From NCBI RefSeq assembly GCF_014805525.1, contig NZ_JACFSZ010000003.1:124001-188000 (forward strand): a DNA stretch of 64,000 bases, given 5' to 3'. Made by a program: the position numbers and the translations under genes. The notes below the pieces were generated by a model. That model had not been told where the DNA came from. It saw nothing but the letters and a program-made list of their open reading frames with translations, and made no database searches. Positions 25,682 to 33,397 of the stretch are shown here, in pieces (within the stretch, counting starts at the first letter, position 1; every line of letters starts with the position of its first letter). The DNA is from Rhabdothermincola sediminis (GTDB taxonomy: Bacteria > Actinomycetota > Acidimicrobiia > Acidimicrobiales > Acidimicrobilacustridaceae).

Positions 25682-25966
25682 ATGTCCACATCCCCATCCA
25701 CCGACCACGCCGTCGACTCCGCTCCCCCGCCCTCGACCGACGAGGATGACCGCGGCTTCGGCTCTGCGATCGTGTGGGGGTCGATGGTCGGGATCCTCGC
25801 CTTCACCCTCCTCGTAGCCGTCGCGGTCAAGGCCGTGGCCGCGAGCATGGATTACGACATGCCTCTCGGGGCCGTAGCCGCCATCGCCGTGTGGACCGGG
25901 GCCTGGGCGGGGCTGTTCCTCGGCGGCACCGTGGCGGTCGGGCGCTGGTCGGCCCACCGTCACTGA
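25682..25966 (+). CDS. small two-helix membrane protein, unknown function
   Basis: A 94-residue protein with a polar, Pro/Asp-rich N-terminus of about 25 residues and two hydrophobic helices (AIVWGSMVGILAFTLLVAVAV and GAVAAIAVWTGAWAGLFLGG). It ends in a short basic tail. I do not recognise a family. It lies between divergent rplY and convergent prs, and codon use (third-position G/C) matches real genes. There is no strong Shine-Dalgarno. The only plus-strand gene in this part of the block, it is an insertion relative to the mycobacterial order. Confidence 0.65.
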   Translation: MSTSPSTDHAVDSAPPPSTDEDDRGFGSAIVWGSMVGILAFTLLVAVAVKAVAASMDYDMPLGAVAAIAVWTGAWAGLFLGGTVAVGRWSAHRH

Positions 25967-25987
25967 CCCGCGGGCACGGGCCGCCGC

Positions 25988-26968
25988 TCAGGACTGGTTC
26001 GCGCCGCCGAAGATCTCGCTCACCGAGGTGTCCTCGAACACCGCGTCGATCGCCTCGGCGATGATGCCCGCCACCGAGAGCACCTCGATCTTGTCGATCT
26101 GCTTCTCGGGGGGCAGCGGCAAGGTGTTGGTGACCACCACCTTGGAGATCACCGAGTTCTTCAGACGGTCGATCGCCGGACCGGAGAACACCCCGTGGGT
26201 GGCGGCCGCGTAGACCTCGGTGGCCCCGTGCTCCTTGAGCTGCTCGGCCGCCGCGCAGATCGTGCCGGCGGTGTCGATCATGTCGTCGATGAGCACGCAC
26301 ACCCGGCCGTCGACGTCGCCCACCACGTCCCGGGCCTCGACCTCGTGCTTGGCTCCCTTGGCCCGGCGCTTGTGCACGATGGCCAGGTCGGCCCGGAGCT
26401 GATTGGCGTAGCGCTCGGCCACCTTCACCCGCCCGGCGTCCGGTGACACGACGACCAGGTCCTCACCGAGCGAAGACATGTACTCCACCAGCACCGGCAT
26501 CGCCGTGAGGTGGTCGACCGGACCGTCGAAGAACCCCTGGATCTGCCCGGAGTGCAGATCCACACTGATCACCCGCGTCGCCCCCGCGGTGCTGAACATG
26601 TCGGCCACCAACTTGGCGGTGATCGGCTCCCGCCCCTCGGCCTTGCGGTCCTGGCGGGAGTACCCGTAGTAGGGGCAGACCACGCTGATGCGCTTGGCGG
26701 ACGCCCGCTTGGCGGCATCCACCATGATGAGCTGCTCCATGAGCGCGTCGTTCAACGTGGCACCGTCGGTCGCGCTGTGGGTCTGGATGATGAACACGTC
26801 GGTGCCCCGCACCGACTCGTCGAACCGGCAGTGGAGCTCGCCGTTGGCGAACGCGGCCAAGTTGGGCTCACCGAGAGGTACGTCGAGCGCCGCCGCGATC
26901 TCCTCCGCCAGCGGCAGGTTCGCCCGACCCGAGACCAGGAACAGGCGCTTCTTCGGAACGAGCTCCAT
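25988..26968 (-). CDS. prs: ribose-phosphate pyrophosphokinase (PRPP synthetase)
   Basis: A 326-residue class I PRPP synthase making PRPP from ribose-5-phosphate and ATP for nucleotides, His, Trp and arabinogalactan. FDESVRGTDVFIIQTHS, YGYSRQDRKAEGREPI (flexible loop), DLHSGQIQGFFDGPVDHL, SPDAGRVKVAERYANQL and the PRPP loop VLIDDMIDTAGTICAAA are all visible. ATG 26968 is preferred over GTG 26971, which follows the glmU stop directly. glmU-prs is the conserved actinobacterial order. Confidence 0.96.
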   Translation of the reverse strand: MELVPKKRLFLVSGRANLPLAEEIAAALDVPLGEPNLAAFANGELHCRFDESVRGTDVFIIQTHSATDGATLNDALMEQLIMVDAAKRASAKRISVVCPYYGYSRQDRKAEGREPITAKLVADMFSTAGATRVISVDLHSGQIQGFFDGPVDHLTAMPVLVEYMSSLGEDLVVVSPDAGRVKVAERYANQLRADLAIVHKRRAKGAKHEVEARDVVGDVDGRVCVLIDDMIDTAGTICAAAEQLKEHGATEVYAAATHGVFSGPAIDRLKNSVISKVVVTNTLPLPPEKQIDKIEVLSVAGIIAEAIDAVFEDTSVSEIFGGANQS

Positions 26969-26971
26969 CAC

Positions 26972-28057
26972 TCACAGAGCATAGAACGGGCCGGTGCGAG
27001 TCTCGGCAGGGACGTGCGAGCCGGGACTCAGCACGGCGAACGGGCCCACCCGGGCCTGATCGCCGATCTCGGCATCGCGGGCCACCGACTGCTCGACCGT
27101 CGCCCCCGGGCCCACCACGCAGTCCACCAGCCGGGTGTGGGGGCCCAACTCCGCGCCGGCGCCGATCACGCAGCGGCCCTGCAGCATCGTGCCAGGGAAG
27201 ATCGTCACGTCGGGCGACAGCTCGACCGTGGCGTCGATGTAGGTGCGCTCCGGGTCGAGCATGGTGACCCCCCTGCGTAGCCACGCTTCGTTCGTACGGC
27301 GCCGCAACTCGGCCTCGGCGACCGCGAGCTGCACGCGGTCGTTCACCCCCTGCGTCTCGACAGGGTCCTCCGCGACCACCGACACCACCGGGTACCCCGC
27401 GTCGTGGAGCACCTCGACCACATCGGTGAGGTAGTACTCGCCCTGCGCGTTCTGCGGGCTCAGCCGGCGCAGCGCCGGTGCGAGCACGCTGCGACGGAAG
27501 CAGTAGATCGACGTGTTGACCTCGTCGATGAGCCGCTCCTCGTCGGTGGCGTCGGCCTCCTCCACGATGCGCGCCACCCGCTCGTCCTTGCCCCGCAGCA
27601 CCCGCCCGTAGCCGGTGGGGTCCGCGACCCGAGCGGTCAGCAGGGTGCAGGCCGCGTCGGTCTGGCGGTGGCGCTCGACCAGCGCGGCGATGGTCGCGGG
27701 CCGCAGCAGTGGGGTGTCACCGGGCAGCACGACCAGGTCGCCCTCGTCGACATCCTCGTCGGGAAACGCCGTGAGCCCCGCGCTCACCGCGTCGCCCGTG
27801 CCTCGCTGCACGTGCTGCTCCACGAAGTCGAGCAGCACGTCGGGCGCCTCCTCCTGCAGCTTCTTGGTGACCCGCTCGGCGCCGTGGCCGACCACCACCA
27901 CGACCCGATCGACCCGGCACTCGCTCAGGGCGTCGAGCACGTAGAGCAACATGGCTCGACCGCAGAGGAGGTGCAGCGGCTTGGGTCGCGACGACCGCAT
28001 CCGGGTTCCCTCCCCCGCGGCGAGGACGATGGCGGAGATGGGGCGGTCCTCGGTCAT
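26972..28057 (-). CDS. glmU: GlmU uridyltransferase, lacking most of the C-terminal acetyltransferase domain
   Basis: Only 361 residues, against about 450-490 for bifunctional GlmU. The N-terminal uridyltransferase is intact: IVLAAGEGTRMRSSRPKPL, VQRGTGDAV, LPGDTPLL, EVNTSIYCF, QGEYYLTDVVE, QGVNDRVQLA. It converts GlcNAc-1-phosphate plus UTP to UDP-GlcNAc. The left-handed beta helix starts (ATVELSPDVTIFPGTML) but stops just after GPFAVLSPGSHVPAETRTG. Thus the Lys, His, Tyr and Asn residues that catalyse acetylation in E. coli GlmU, all further downstream, are absent, and the Arg of GPFARLRPG is Val. prs follows at once, so this is a deletion rather than a visible frameshift. ATG 28057 is predicted leaderless. 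Confidence 0.92.
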   Translation of the reverse strand: MTEDRPISAIVLAAGEGTRMRSSRPKPLHLLCGRAMLLYVLDALSECRVDRVVVVVGHGAERVTKKLQEEAPDVLLDFVEQHVQRGTGDAVSAGLTAFPDEDVDEGDLVVLPGDTPLLRPATIAALVERHRQTDAACTLLTARVADPTGYGRVLRGKDERVARIVEEADATDEERLIDEVNTSIYCFRRSVLAPALRRLSPQNAQGEYYLTDVVEVLHDAGYPVVSVVAEDPVETQGVNDRVQLAVAEAELRRRTNEAWLRRGVTMLDPERTYIDATVELSPDVTIFPGTMLQGRCVIGAGAELGPHTRLVDCVVGPGATVEQSVARDAEIGDQARVGPFAVLSPGSHVPAETRTGPFYAL

Positions 28058-28064
28058 AAGAGAA

Positions 28065-28070
28065 GTTCTA
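28065..28070 (-). promoter_or_regulatory. -10-like element for glmU-prs
   Basis: TAGAAC on the minus strand ends 7 bases before ATG 28057. It departs from TANNNT at the last base. Confidence 0.35.
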
Positions 28071-28084
28071 GCGGCGCCGGGCGC

Positions 28085-28090
28085 TAGGGT
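28085..28090 (+). promoter_or_regulatory. -10 element for tRNA-Gln
   Basis: TAGGGT on the plus strand, 11 bases before the first base of the tRNA. It is divergent from the glmU promoter. Confidence 0.5.
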
Positions 28091-28101
28091 CTAGGAGCCC
28101 T

Positions 28102-28173
28102 TCGGGGGTGATGTAATCGGCAACATGCGAGGTTTTGGTCCTCGACTTCGGGGTTCGAGTCCCTGCCCCCGAG
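28102..28173 (+). tRNA. tRNA-Gln (UUG)
   Basis: A complete 72-base cloverleaf. Acceptor arms TCGGGGG 28102-28108 and CCCCCGA 28166-28172 pair fully. The anticodon stem CGAGG/CCTCG encloses the loop TTTTGGT (28133-28139), with anticodon TTG at 28135-28137. The T arm CGGGG-TTCGAGT-CCCTG is 28149-28165. The discriminator base is G, as in other tRNA-Gln. No CCA is encoded. A tRNA-Gln beside glmU fits the actinobacterial block. Confidence 0.96.
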
Positions 28174-28206
28174 CTCCCGCATTGGTGCTGGATCCACCGG
28201 CCCCGG

Positions 28207-28212
28207 TAAGGT
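28207..28212 (+). promoter_or_regulatory. -10 element for bS22 gene
   Basis: TAAGGT on the plus strand ends 10 bases before ATG 28223. There is no Shine-Dalgarno in the spacer. Confidence 0.35.
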
Positions 28213-28222
28213 GCCCGGCGCC

Positions 28223-28324
28223 ATGGGCTCACTGATCAAGAAGCGGCGCAAGCGGATGCGCAAGAAGAAGCACAAGAAGATGCTGAAGCGCACGCGGTTC
28301 CAGCGCCGCGCCGCCGGCAAGTAG
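28223..28324 (+). CDS. bS22-type small ribosomal protein (AURKAIP1/COX24 domain)
   Basis: A 33-residue, extremely basic protein starting MGSLIKKRRKRMRKKKHKKM and ending RTRFQRRAAGK. It closely resembles the 33-residue mycobacterial AURKAIP1/COX24-domain protein found in the small ribosomal subunit as bS22. It is too short for most gene callers, but both length and sequence match the family. It stands alone between tRNA-Gln and the convergent ispE. No clear Shine-Dalgarno precedes it; TAAGGT ten bases upstream suggests a near-leaderless message. Confidence 0.88.
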   Translation: MGSLIKKRRKRMRKKKHKKMLKRTRFQRRAAGK

Positions 28325-28335
28325 CCCGCCGCTCG

Positions 28336-29064
28336 TCAGCTCGGCACCCGCTGCGCAGCGAGGGTGCGAACGACCAGCCCACCCTCCACCGGGTGCTCGC
28401 CTTCGACGAACCAGGTCGAGCCGCTGCCCGCCAGCCGGGGTCGCTGCCCCGTCGCATTCCTGAGCCGGTCGCGCCACTCGGCGAGCCGCGGCTCCACCGC
28501 GAGCGCCGCGGGCTCGAGGTCGTTGCCGTGCTCGCCGACCGGTCCCCCGAGGCGGTCCCACGCCCGGTAGACCTCGACCGTCGAGCACCCGAACGGCGGG
28601 ATCAGCAGCGTGAAGCACCGGTCCACGAACGGGAGCGGCTCGACCAGCTCGCCGATGCCCCGCACCCGGGCCCGCCCGCCGACCAGACAGAACGGCACGT
28701 CGGCCCCGATGCGGGCCGCAGCCTCCAGGTCATCGAAGCCCGCGGCGCGCAGGATGGCCGCGGCATCGCTCGAGCCGCCACCGAGACCCGCGCCGGCCGG
28801 TATGCGCTTGTCGAGCCGGACGTGGGCCCGCAGACCGGCGAGGCGCTGGGCCTGCCGCACCAGGTTGCCGTCGTCGCCGGGCACCACCACACCATCCGGC
28901 GCCACCACCTCCAGGCCGTCGCCGTCGGTGAGCGTGAGGGTGTCGCACAGGTCGAGGCTCACCATCTCCGCGTCGATCAGGTGGTATCCGTCGGTGCGGA
29001 TCCCCGTGATGCGCAACGAGAGGGTGAGCTTCGCCGGGGCGGCGAGGACGATCTCCGAGGCCAC
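28336..29064 (-). CDS. ispE: 4-diphosphocytidyl-2-C-methyl-D-erythritol kinase
   Basis: A 242-residue GHMP kinase of the MEP isoprenoid pathway. PAKLTLSLRITGIRTDGYHLI is the N-terminal motif with catalytic Lys and the Tyr-His pair. RIPAGAGLGGGSSDAAAIL is the ATP-binding loop and GADVPFCLVGG the catalytic-Asp strand. PRLAGSGSTWFV is the third GHMP motif. At 242 residues it is shorter than the usual 280-310, with compact loops, but all motifs are present. GTG 29064 follows the rsmA stop by four bases. It belongs to the rpf-rsmA-ispE transcript. Confidence 0.93.
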   Translation of the reverse strand: MASEIVLAAPAKLTLSLRITGIRTDGYHLIDAEMVSLDLCDTLTLTDGDGLEVVAPDGVVVPGDDGNLVRQAQRLAGLRAHVRLDKRIPAGAGLGGGSSDAAAILRAAGFDDLEAAARIGADVPFCLVGGRARVRGIGELVEPLPFVDRCFTLLIPPFGCSTVEVYRAWDRLGGPVGEHGNDLEPAALAVEPRLAEWRDRLRNATGQRPRLAGSGSTWFVEGEHPVEGGLVVRTLAAQRVPS

Positions 29065-29068
29065 TCGC

Positions 29069-29884
29069 TCACCCTAGGGCTGCGACGGCATCGGCCAGCC
29101 GACCCCAGGCCTCGATGCCGAGCTGTTCGGGGCGAGCCTCGGGATCGATGCCCGCCCGGGCGAACGCGTCGGCCGGCACCCGACCCGCCAGCGACCGCCG
29201 CAGCATCTTGCGACGCTGCCCGAAGGCCTGGCGCACCAGCGAGAAGAGCAGGTCGGGACCCGACTCGACCGCGGGTCGCGGGCGGCGCACGATCCGCACC
29301 AGCACCGACTCCACCCGCGGCTGGGGCACGAACACCGTGGACGGCACGCGGCCGACGATGGCCGCCTCGGCGTGGTACGCGACCTTGAGCGAGGGGACCC
29401 CGTACGCCTCGTCACCCGGCCCGGCCACCAGGCGCTCGCCGGCTTCACGCTGGACCATCACCAGCATCCGCTGGATCTGGGGCACCTGGTCCAGCAGATC
29501 GAGCACCAACGGGGTGGCCACGTTGTAGGGCAGGTTGGCCACCAACACCCATCGCTCGCGCCTGGCGAGCACCCGCTTCCAGTCGAGTGTGCGGGCGTCG
29601 CCTTCCACCACCCGCACGCCGGCGGCCTCGACCTGCTCACGCAGGACGGGTAGCAGGTGCCGGTCGACCTCGACCGCGGTCACCGACGCGCCGGTCTCGG
29701 CGAGCGCCAGGGTGAGCGATCCCAGGCCGGCACCGATCTCGACGACCGCATCGTCCTCGCCCACCTCGGCCAGCCGGGCGATGCGCCGCACGGTGTTGGG
29801 ATCCGCGACGAAGTTCTGGCCCAGGGCCCGGCTGGGACGCAGGCCGTGAGTGGTGAGCAGCTCGCCGATGCGGCGACGGCTCAG
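29069..29884 (-). CDS. rsmA: 16S rRNA dimethyladenosine transferase, predicted CTG start
   Basis: RsmA/KsgA dimethylates two adjacent adenosines in helix 45 of 16S rRNA. The SAM loop is VVEIGAGLGSLTLAL, followed by VEGDARTLDW, the catalytic NLPYNVATPLV, and VPSTVFVPQPRVESVLV. The conserved N-terminus SRALGQNFVADPNTVRRIARL lies upstream of the first ATG/GTG/TTG in the frame (GTG 29791), so that start is untenable. No ATG, GTG or TTG exists between there and the upstream stop. CTG 29884 overlaps the rpf TGA as CTGA and gives a normal N-terminus (SRRRIGELLTTHGLRPS) and 271 residues. A GGGGTGG lies 5 bases upstream. Confidence 0.85.
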   Translation of the reverse strand: MSRRRIGELLTTHGLRPSRALGQNFVADPNTVRRIARLAEVGEDDAVVEIGAGLGSLTLALAETGASVTAVEVDRHLLPVLREQVEAAGVRVVEGDARTLDWKRVLARRERWVLVANLPYNVATPLVLDLLDQVPQIQRMLVMVQREAGERLVAGPGDEAYGVPSLKVAYHAEAAIVGRVPSTVFVPQPRVESVLVRIVRRPRPAVESGPDLLFSLVRQAFGQRRKMLRRSLAGRVPADAFARAGIDPEARPEQLGIEAWGRLADAVAALG

Positions 29885-30528
29885 CAGGCGCCACCCCAGG
29901 GGGCCTTGCCCGCCTGGCGGTACAGGAACAGCGCCATGGCGTCCTGGTCCGCGGGCGATGCCAGGTTCGGGGGGACGCCGACCAGATCAGGGCGCCCGGC
30001 CCGCATCGCGGTGCTGTCCCAGCTCGAGCGCAGGAACTGGTAGGCGCCGTAGTAGAGGCCGTTGGACGAGACGATCGAGTAGTTGCCGCCCGACTCCCGC
30101 CGGCGGACGCAGGCCAGGAACGCCGCCTCCTCCGCGGTGGGCCCGGCGATGCCGGTGCTGGGGGGCGGTGGCGCGGCCTGCCGGGGAGCGGCGGTGGTCG
30201 GCGGCGCGGCGGGCACCTTGGGGGGCTTGGTGGTGGTGGTCGTCGGCTTGGGCTTGGTGGTGGTGGTCGTGGCCTTCGGTGCGGTGGTGGTCGGGGCCGC
30301 GGTGGCGGAGGTGGGTTCGGGGAGCGAGCTGGTGGTCGGCGGCTCGGTCACGGGGACGCTGGGCTCGGGTGCGAGCGAGAGCACGCTGGGGTCACCCGCG
30401 CCGGCTTCGACCGTCTGCTCGGCCTGCGCGACCGGCAGGAGGGCGACAGCGAGGGCGCCGAGGAGAATGGCACCCAGGGCGCCGTAGAAGAACCGGCGCC
30501 GCTGGGGCTGGTGGTTGTCGGATTCCAT
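29881..30528 (-). CDS. resuscitation-promoting-factor-like transglycosylase
   Basis: A 215-residue exported protein. The signal/anchor helix is about 15-34 (YGALGAILLGALAVALLPVA). A Thr/Pro/Lys-rich cell-wall linker covers about 55-130. The Rpf domain is the C-terminal 80 residues: ACVRRRESGGNYSIVSSNG with catalytic Glu145, YYGAYQFLRSSWDSTA, SPADQDAMALFLYRQAG and the paired cysteines. Rpf enzymes cleave peptidoglycan glycan strands and promote regrowth. LysM or G5 domains are absent. In mycobacteria rpfB occupies the same tatD-rpf-rsmA slot. The stop overlaps the rsmA CTG. Confidence 0.92.
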   Translation of the reverse strand: MESDNHQPQRRRFFYGALGAILLGALAVALLPVAQAEQTVEAGAGDPSVLSLAPEPSVPVTEPPTTSSLPEPTSATAAPTTTAPKATTTTTKPKPTTTTTKPPKVPAAPPTTAAPRQAAPPPPSTGIAGPTAEEAAFLACVRRRESGGNYSIVSSNGLYYGAYQFLRSSWDSTAMRAGRPDLVGVPPNLASPADQDAMALFLYRQAGKAPWGGAC

Positions 30529-30729
30529 GACTGCGTACGCCCCAGGAAGGGCCCTACTCCGCCCGAGGCACTGGCGCGCACCCTAGGAGGCCCGTAACCC
30601 AACCGCAACTTTCGCAACGCCCTTGTGACGAACGTCAACGGGGGGACACGCTCGTCTCCGCTCCGTCATGGTTCCCTCCGCCGTGGTTCGAAGCGGATTC
30701 CCGGTGGCGGGATCGGCGTCCGTGGCCGC
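30529..30729 (-). promoter_or_regulatory. 201-base leader/promoter region upstream of rpf
   Basis: The non-coding gap between tatD and rpf. On the minus strand a TAGGGT hexamer at 30585-30580 would give a leader of about 45 bases. Further upstream GGAGGG at 30679-30674 precedes a 28-codon open frame (30669-30583) that I do not trust. Actinobacterial rpf genes are often controlled by c-di-AMP riboswitches, but the terminal GGGTGAA-type motif of that riboswitch is not visible here. Confidence 0.35.
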
Positions 30730-31491
30730 TCAGGAGGCGGATGACGGCGGGAGGCGGTAAAGGCGCTCGGCGTTCCGCCACGTGGTCTCGGCCACCTCCT
30801 CCACCGACCAGCCGCCCGCCCGGGCCACGGCCGCCCCCACCAGCGGGACCAGGGCCGGGCGGTTGGGACGCCCGCGGTGCGGCTCCGGCGCGAGGTACGG
30901 GCTGTCGGTCTCCACCAGGACCCGCTCCAGCGGGCAGCACGCCACCGCCTCCCGGAGGTCGTCGGCCCGCTTGAAGGTGACGATGCCGCTGAAGGAGAGC
31001 GACAGGCCCAGATCCAGCGCCCGCCGGGCCTCCTGCGGACCGCCGGTGAAGCAGTGCAGCACCGCCCGCTCGGGCACGCCCTCGGCCGCCAGGATCTCGA
31101 AGGTGTCCTCCCAGGCCTCGCGGGTATGGATCACCAGCGCCAGATCCTGCTCGTGCGCCAGGCCGATCTGGCGGGCAAACACCTCCCGCTGCACCGGCCG
31201 GGGCGAGTGGTCGTAGTGGTAGTCGAGGCCGCACTCCCCCACCGCCACCACCTCCGGCCGGTCGAGCAGCTCGGCGATCCCGTCGAGACCGCCGCTGGCG
31301 TCGTGGGGGTGGACACCGGCGGTCGCCCAGACCCCCTCGTGCGCAGCCGCCACCTCCACCGCCTGGCGGCTCTGCGCGGCATCGGTGCCCACCACGATCA
31401 GGCGGGCCACCCCCGCCGCCCGGGCCTCGGTGAGGAGGGCGTCGCCGGATGGGCCGGCCTCGAGGTGGCAGTGGTGGTCGATCCAGCGCAC
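30730..31491 (-). CDS. tatD: TatD family metal-dependent hydrolase/DNase
   Basis: A 253-residue TIM-barrel hydrolase. RWIDHHCHLEAG carries the metal-binding HxH, WATAGVHPHDASGG and AVGECGLDYHYDHSP the second metal and Glu, LVIHTREAWEDT the His, AVLHCFTGGPQEA the third His, and LVETDSPYLAPEPHRGRPN the catalytic Asp. TatD enzymes act as 3'-5' exonucleases, and some remove D-amino acids from D-Tyr-tRNA. Starts at GTG 31491, 18 bases after metG, in the usual actinobacterial metG-tatD order. Confidence 0.94.
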   Translation of the reverse strand: MRWIDHHCHLEAGPSGDALLTEARAAGVARLIVVGTDAAQSRQAVEVAAAHEGVWATAGVHPHDASGGLDGIAELLDRPEVVAVGECGLDYHYDHSPRPVQREVFARQIGLAHEQDLALVIHTREAWEDTFEILAAEGVPERAVLHCFTGGPQEARRALDLGLSLSFSGIVTFKRADDLREAVACCPLERVLVETDSPYLAPEPHRGRPNRPALVPLVGAAVARAGGWSVEEVAETTWRNAERLYRLPPSSAS

Positions 31492-31509
31492 GAGGGACCG
31501 CCTTCGCGA

Positions 31510-33021
31510 TCAGCCGGCCTGGATGCGGGGGAACAGCGGAGCGCCCTTCTGCACCGGCAAGCCGCCGGGATACCGGCCCCACGTCGCCGCACCCGGCAGC
31601 CGCTCGTCGGCGGGCGAGCCCGCCAGGCCGATGCGCCGCCAGATCTCCTCGGTCGTCCGTGGCACCGCCGGGTGCGCGAGCACGGCGACGATGCGCAGCA
31701 CCTCCAGTGCGTCGCCCATCACCGCGTCGAGCTCGGGGCCCGGGTCCATCTTCCAGGGTTCGTTGGCCTCGAGGTGCGCGTTCGCGTCGTGCACCAGCCG
31801 CCAGGTGGCCTCCAACGCCCGCGACGGGGCGACCTCGGCCCAGGCGCCGGCGGTCGCCTCGTACACGTCGGCCGCCAGGGTCGCGAGGGGGCTGTCGGGC
31901 CGGGGGGCGGGGCCGATGCCGCCGCACTTCTTGGCCACCACCGTGGCGACCCGTGAGAGCAGGTTGCCCAGGTTGTTCGCCAGGTCGGTGTTGTAGCGGG
32001 TGACCATCCCCTCGTAGGAGAAGTCGCCGTCGGGCCCGAACGGCTGGTCACGCAGGAACTGGTAGCGGAACCCGTCGACGCCGAACTCCTCCACCAGGTC
32101 GGCCGGGAAGATCTGGTTGAGGCGGGTCTTGCTCATCTTCTCCCCGCCCACCAAGAGGAAGCCGTGCACGAAGATCCGGTGCGGGGGCGCCAGGCCCGCG
32201 GCCAGCAACATGGCCGGCCAGTACACGCAGTGGAAGCGCAGGATGTCCTTGCCGATCAGGTGGTGCACCGCCGGCCACCAGCGCTCGAAGCGTTCCTGGT
32301 CGCTCCCGAAGCCGATGCCGGTCACGTAGTTCACCAGCGCGTCGTACCAGACGTAGAACACGTGCTCGGGGTCCCAGGGCACCTCCACCCCCCAACGGAT
32401 CGAGGTGCGGGTGATGGAGATGTCGGCCAGGCCCTGGCGGATGATGCCGAGCGCCTCGTTGCGCTTGCCCTCCGGCTGCACCGCGTCGGGCTCGGCCGCG
32501 TACCACTCGAGCAGGGGCTCCTCGAAGGCCGAGAGCTTGAAGAACCAGTTCTCCTCCTCGAGCCACTCCACCGGCCTGCCGTGGATCGGGCAGTTGCCGT
32601 CGATCAGGTCGGCTTCGGTGTAGTAGGCCTCGCAGGACACGCAGTACAGGCCGGCGTAGGTGCCCTTCTCGATCCAGCCGTTGTCGTAGATGCGCTGCAG
32701 GAACGCCTGCACGCTGCGGTGGTGGCGGGGCTCGGTGGTGCGGATGAAGTCGTCGTTGGAGATGTCGAGCAGCCGCCAGGTCTCGCGGAAGCGTTCGCTG
32801 GTGGCGTCCGCGTGGGCCAGCGGCTCGAGCCCGCGCTCGGCGGCGGCGCGAGCGACCTTGAGCCCGTGCTCGTCGGTGCCGGTGAGGAAGAAGACGTCGT
32901 CGCCGATCAGTCGGTGCCAGCGAGCGAGCGCATCGGCGGTGACAGTGGTGTACGCGTGCCCGATGTGGGGCACGTCGTTGACGTAGTAGATGGGTGTGGT
33001 CACGTAGAAGCGGCCCGGCAC
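31510..33021 (-). CDS. metG: methionyl-tRNA synthetase
   Basis: A 503-residue class I synthetase. The HIGH motif is YVNDVPHIGHAYTTV, KMSK is GGEKMSKTRLN (around residue 300), and LTGTDEHGLKV is the substrate region. A reduced zinc knuckle (YCVSCEAYY, then CPIHGRP) matches the single-knuckle MetG type of many actinobacteria. The anticodon-binding domain follows (RYNTDLANNLGNLLSRV); no C-terminal tRNA-binding extension is present. Starts at GTG 33021, predicted leaderless from TAGCCT seven bases upstream. It heads the metG-tatD pair. Confidence 0.96.
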   Translation of the reverse strand: MPGRFYVTTPIYYVNDVPHIGHAYTTVTADALARWHRLIGDDVFFLTGTDEHGLKVARAAAERGLEPLAHADATSERFRETWRLLDISNDDFIRTTEPRHHRSVQAFLQRIYDNGWIEKGTYAGLYCVSCEAYYTEADLIDGNCPIHGRPVEWLEEENWFFKLSAFEEPLLEWYAAEPDAVQPEGKRNEALGIIRQGLADISITRTSIRWGVEVPWDPEHVFYVWYDALVNYVTGIGFGSDQERFERWWPAVHHLIGKDILRFHCVYWPAMLLAAGLAPPHRIFVHGFLLVGGEKMSKTRLNQIFPADLVEEFGVDGFRYQFLRDQPFGPDGDFSYEGMVTRYNTDLANNLGNLLSRVATVVAKKCGGIGPAPRPDSPLATLAADVYEATAGAWAEVAPSRALEATWRLVHDANAHLEANEPWKMDPGPELDAVMGDALEVLRIVAVLAHPAVPRTTEEIWRRIGLAGSPADERLPGAATWGRYPGGLPVQKGAPLFPRIQAG

Positions 33022-33024
33022 GGC

Positions 33025-33390
33025 TCACAGGCTACGGGCCGCGGCACACCCCGACGAACCGGTCGCACATCCCGACGCACCCGGTGCCAGCCAGGGGCGC
33101 ACCACGATCCGGCTGCGCGCCGGCAGGCCGGGCACGTACACGAACGTGACCCATCGATCACCCGGCTCGGCCCCGTCGGGTCGCAGCTCGACCACCGGCT
33201 CGTCCTCGTCCAGGCCGTCGAGCACGTTGCGAGCCCCGAGGACCATCCCCGCCACCGCCACCCCGGCCAGACCGCCTCGCCCCACCCGGCCCCTGGTGCT
33301 GGGCTCTCGCCCGTGCCCCGGCGCCCACCCGTCGAGGGCGGAGAGGGTCGCCTCGTCGTAGAGGTCCTCGAAGGCCGGACCGTGCTCCAC
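33025..33390 (-). CDS. hypothetical protein with one membrane helix
   Basis: A 121-residue protein I do not recognise. It has a polar N-terminus (EHGPAFEDLYDEATLSALDGW), a basic Gly/Arg patch, and a hydrophobic stretch (GGLAGVAVAGMVLGARNVL) that could be a short membrane helix. A strand-rich region follows (EPVVELRPDGAEPGDRWVTF), with a Cys-containing tail. GTG 33390 is chosen because TAGGCT ends seven bases upstream and the longer frame has no support. It precedes metG with 3 bases between its stop and the metG start, yet metG has its own promoter inside this gene's last codons. Confidence 0.6.
   Translation of the reverse strand: MEHGPAFEDLYDEATLSALDGWAPGHGREPSTRGRVGRGGLAGVAVAGMVLGARNVLDGLDEDEPVVELRPDGAEPGDRWVTFVYVPGLPARSRIVVRPWLAPGASGCATGSSGCAAARSL
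33029..33034 (-). promoter_or_regulatory. -10 element for metG-tatD
   Basis: TAGCCT on the minus strand ends 7 bases before GTG 33021. It lies within the 3' end of the preceding hypothetical gene. Confidence 0.5.
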
Positions 33391-33397
33391 GGACGCC

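Noticed and set aside
30180-30420. Dense GGTGGT-type repeats resembling a repeat element
   Set aside because: They encode the Thr/Pro/Lys linker of the Rpf-like protein in frame, so they are coding low complexity.
30583-30669. A 28-codon minus-strand frame with GGAGGG before its ATG, in the tatD-rpf gap
   Set aside because: The spacing is only 4 bases, the translation is Arg/Val-rich with no family, and a candidate -10 for rpf overlaps its stop.
30670-30729. Resemblance to a c-di-AMP riboswitch upstream of the rpf-like gene
   Set aside because: Some GGAATCCG and CGGAGGGAACC segments recall the motif, but the conserved terminal GGGTGAA-type sequence is missing and I could not fold the full pseudoknot. 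A covariance search would decide.
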